Origin: a crenarchaeote SCGC AAA261-N23
GTDB lineage: Archaea > Thermoproteota > Thermoprotei > Gearchaeales > Gearchaeaceae
DNA: 35,424 bases
Reading direction: 5' to 3'
Assembly (NCBI GenBank): GCA_000375685.1
Contig: AQVQ01000005.1
Coordinates: forward strand, 1 to 35,424
The notes under the pieces are model-generated. The model was not told where the DNA came from and did not search any database. It saw only the letters and a program-made list of their open reading frames with translations. The first letter of the stretch is position 1, and the number at the start of each line of letters is the position of its first letter. A program made the position numbers and the translations under genes. Positions 33,466 through 35,424 of this stretch are shown here, piece after piece.

Positions 33466-33901
33466 AAAAGATATGAAATAGTAAATAACATTGGTAGAGA
33501 AAGCGATATAACTGTAGTCTATAGAGTAGGAGCAAAAGCTCACAGCAACTCTTCGAAAACATAACTGCTATCTTAGCCAGACTGGGAGGGCTAATACCGA
33601 TAAGAATTACAGATAGGGAAGTAGTCTATGGAGTTAGAGAGGATCAAGACCCAATATTAGGAGAACTCATATTAGCATCTATGAGGGTGAGAAATACTGC
33701 TAGCTGGAGCAGGATGATGAAGAGATTCTGATATGAAGCGGAAAACATTTACAGGTCATAATTCCACTCTTCCTTGAAATATCACTAGAATTATACAGAG
33801 TTTACATTGATCCTAAGAAAAAGGCTAACATACAAAAAGTTCTATCAACAACATTAAGACAATTCCTAAAGAAATTGTTCAAAAGCAAGAGTATGACCTA
33901 A
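33466..33901 (+). pseudogene. Unknown gene, at least two frameshifts
   Basis: Successive frames give IGRESDITVVYRVGAKAH, then QQLFENITAILARLGGLIPI, RITDREVVYGVREDQDPILG and MRVRNTASWSRMMKRF to a TGA, then VIIPLFLEISLELYRVYIDP and LRQFLKKLFKSKSMT to TAA. The pieces are coherent alpha/beta protein of about 140 residues in one order, so this is one broken gene. I do not recognise it. Confidence 0.5.
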
Positions 33902-34039
33902 AAAAATGATATATGCAAAACTTATTAACAAGACCAAGACTCTTTTAGGAGTTATATGTGAATGCTCTAGTAGATATTTAAAACTTGAAGTAAATACAGT
34001 TAAATTAACAAAAAAATTCACAGGTTCAAAGAAGAGAAG

Positions 34040-34156
34040 ATGGCTTATGACGGAAAAATACCAGCATTAAGAGAGAGCTATAGGAAAAATAAATTACCTG
34101 TAATGTTCGATTTTCCTTCAGTATTTGCGCTTAATACATTAATTAGAGTTGTTTAA
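34040..34156 (+). CDS. Short ORF (38 residues), probably a relic
   Basis: MAYDGKIPALRESYRKNKLP and VMFDFPSVFALNTLIRVV. The proline- and aromatic-rich sequence looks protein-derived, but no family is clear. The preceding 130 bases contain further broken frames. Confidence 0.25.
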   Translation: MAYDGKIPALRESYRKNKLPVMFDFPSVFALNTLIRVV

Positions 34157-34468
34157 ATAATAAAAGAGGGACTGGAAGAGAAAAACCTAACAAGAAAAAT
34201 TTATTTTAAACCAGATGTCTTTATGGAAAAAGAAATGATTCAAAGAATAAAGAATTAAAATCTTATGTTTATATATTAGGATAATAAGTTTAAATTAGAT
34301 ATATTTTCATTTGACTTAAATCTCTCCTTATTTTTTAATTTAGAATGTTGAGTTAAAACTATATTCTCTGACTTTCTTTATATAGTGCTTATAGAGAAGG
34401 AGGATTAAATCATGGGCACGTCAACTATGTAGATTATAAAGGTTTAAGCGAATATTTAAGTAGTAAAC
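34157..34468. other. Gene-free stretch before the protease relic
   Basis: About 310 AT-rich bases. A TATA-like sequence and a GGAGG at 34399-34403 precede a short frame, but nothing is supported. Confidence 0.35.
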
Positions 34469-34946
34469 ATGCCAGCTGTAGAATTCTATAAAGATGCATA
34501 GAGAAGATTTGTTGAAGAGCGTTTAGCAGCGCTAATTTATCATGATTGGGAACTTTTAGAGAAAAGAATGAATTATTCAAGCATAGCATGCGACAAATCC
34601 CGCTCGATATTACGTACATATCCAAATGTCGTAGGAGTAAGCTTAAAAGTAAGGAGTAATGAAATCGCTGCTACTCCGTGTATAATAGTTTTGTAAGAAG
34701 AAAGTTAAAACCTGAACTTCTGCCTAAAGCTATACCTGAAGTAGCAGAAGGTATTCCACGATTGTTGTAGAAGCTGGTGTACCAGTTTTGCGACATTTCA
34801 TAAGACCATATCCTCCAAGACCTGTTCCTCCTGGCTAAAGCATAGGTCAAAGCTGGAACACTAGGATGCTTAGTTCGTGATAGGATTACAAAGGAAATCT
34901 TAATTTTAAGTAATAACCATGTAATGGCTAATTTTAATAATACTTC
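34469..34946 (+). pseudogene. Trypsin-like serine protease relic
   Basis: From ATG 34469 come MPAVEFYKDA (TAG), RRFVEERLAALIYHDWELLE, RTYPNVVGVSLKVRSNEIAA, TPCIIVL and a stop. In shifted frames follow VKPELLPKAIPEVAEGIP, RPYPPRPVPPG, and finally GTLGCLVRDRITKEILILSN followed by NHVMAN. GTLGCLVRD with ILSNNHV is the strand around the catalytic histidine of chymotrypsin-fold proteases. The aspartate and serine parts are absent. At least three disruptions. The last piece continues in frame into a Csx1-like tail. Confidence 0.7.
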
Positions 34947-34967
34947 TAAAGGTATTCGATATAAAAA
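34947..34967 (+). repeat. 21-base repeat, second copy
   Basis: Identical to 29757-29777. It lies exactly where the protease relic passes into the Csx1-like tail, so it may mark a recombination point. Confidence 0.6.
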
Positions 34968-35022
34968 ATTATTTGTACATAGCGGTTTAGAAAGGACTGC
35001 GATCTATGCGAGAAAGACTTAA
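34948..35022 (+). pseudogene. Csx1-like HEPN tail fragment
   Basis: The frame reads KGIRYKKLFVHSGLERTAIY then ARKT and TAA. KKLFVHSGLERTAIY aligns with RNFFAHSGLENTVTY of the intact Csx1 encoded at 11723-13150. The catalytic arginine position is lysine here. Only the end of the HEPN domain is left, fused in frame to the protease relic. It is the trace of a second Csx1 gene. Confidence 0.6.
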
Positions 35023-35230
35023 GTTATGGAACTACTCACAAGAATTCTTATGCTCATGATATATTCCTTCAATCTCATCATTTCCTTCTAAATGTAATCC
35101 TTTATTATCAAATTTCAATTTATAGCAAATGCATGCCTAAACATATAATTGTATTTGTTAAGATACTATGATTCCAAGGAAATTAAAAACATAAGATAAC
35201 TACTTAAAAACAATTATTTTACATAAATGA

Positions 35231-35265
35231 AAGCCTCGCCATTTATGGCGGGGATGAAAAGGCTT
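35231..35265. other. Hairpin typical of an IS200/IS605 element end
   Basis: CCTCGCCAT (35234-35242) pairs with ATGGCGGGG (35245-35253), and AAGCC at 35231 pairs with GGCTT at 35261. GC-rich foldbacks of this form occur at the ends of IS605-group elements. No transposase gene is next to it, so it is probably a leftover end. Confidence 0.45.
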
Positions 35266-35271
35266 AAATAA

Positions 35272-35424
35272 TTAAAATTTAAATTTCTCTTAGGAAACTC
35301 AGTAACGCTCTTCCTAAGCTCGATAGAGGGCTTTATGGGACTTAGGAAGGAGCATTCAGCGTTGCAATTATTGAATGAAGGATTCTTAATAGAATCCAGA
35401 TACAGGGCTGGCAACCCTTTTAAT
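35272..35424 (+). CDS. Partial ORF running off the window end
   Basis: Open from 35272 to the edge: FLLGNSVTLFLSSIEGF, then from ATG 35335 MGLRKEHSALQLLNEGFLIE and SRYRAGNPFN. The second part looks like a protein N-terminus (helix plus turn). The frame is open only because it follows a TAA, so both the start and the identity are uncertain. Confidence 0.25.

Noticed and set aside
35310..35349. Nine-base stem CTTCCTAAG/CTTAGGAAG as RNA structure, with TTCCTAAGCTCGATA also at 21649
   Set aside because: The loop is 22 bases, the stem lies in a possible coding frame, and the second site lacks the other arm; too weak to call an RNA.
1..35424. tRNA or rRNA genes
   Set aside because: I looked for cloverleaf arms and conserved rRNA segments and found none.

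Overview
The window looks like an AT-rich stretch of a hyperthermophilic crenarchaeon, probably close to Sulfolobales or Thermoproteales. The evidence is a reverse gyrase (broken), a type III-D-like CRISPR effector with many Cas7 paralogues, CRISPR repeats ending in the archaeal ATTGAAAG handle, a PaREP1-family protein, VapB-type antitoxins, TATA boxes about 25 bases before start codons, and ATGA-type gene overlaps. The species cannot be fixed from sequence alone.

Region 1 (1-10045) is an intact type III effector locus split into two operons that point at each other. The plus-strand half is cas10, a Cas7-like gene, a Csx10/Cas5-like gene, a second Cas7-like gene and a zinc-ribbon PD-(D/E)XK protein. 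The minus-strand half is cas11, three Cas7-like genes and a 98-residue unknown. Bases 1-95 and 6811-6905 are identical in inverted orientation. The repeat holds the junction between the 3' end of the 98-residue gene and the 5' end of cas10. Flipping the segment between the copies would make one continuous operon of about 10 kb: cas11, three cas7, the 98-residue gene, cas10, cas7, csx10, cas7, nuclease. This is the most interesting structure in the window. It could be an invertible or recently inverted CRISPR operon, or an assembly artefact at a repeat.

Region 2 (10484-14260) holds a six-repeat CRISPR array, two related APE2256-type CARF genes (likely ring nucleases) and a Csx1 CARF-HEPN ribonuclease between them. 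Each CARF gene runs directly into repeats of the same family, as mirror images. One CARF protein appears to have lost its C-terminal domain at the array border; the other has its stop codon inside a repeat. With Cas10 (cyclic oligoadenylate synthesis), Csx1 (response) and the CARF proteins (probable signal removal), the signalling circuit looks complete. No cas6, cas1, cas2 or cas4 is seen.

Region 3 (14330-20628) carries a PaREP1 gene pair, two unrelated AAA ATPases in tandem and an intact class II glutamine amidotransferase. Relics of a radical SAM gene, a secreted beta-propeller gene and pdxS lie among them.

Region 4 (20629-35424) is mostly decayed: degenerate CRISPR units of a second repeat family, a broken vapBC pair, a frameshifted and truncated reverse gyrase, a methyltransferase truncated at both ends, two clan AA aspartic protease relics, a DUF457 relic, a TnpB relic, and a serine-protease relic fused in frame to a Csx1-like HEPN tail. 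A few small intact genes of unknown role are interspersed. The contrast between the intact CRISPR part and the decayed right part suggests an accessory region shaped by repeated insertion and deletion.
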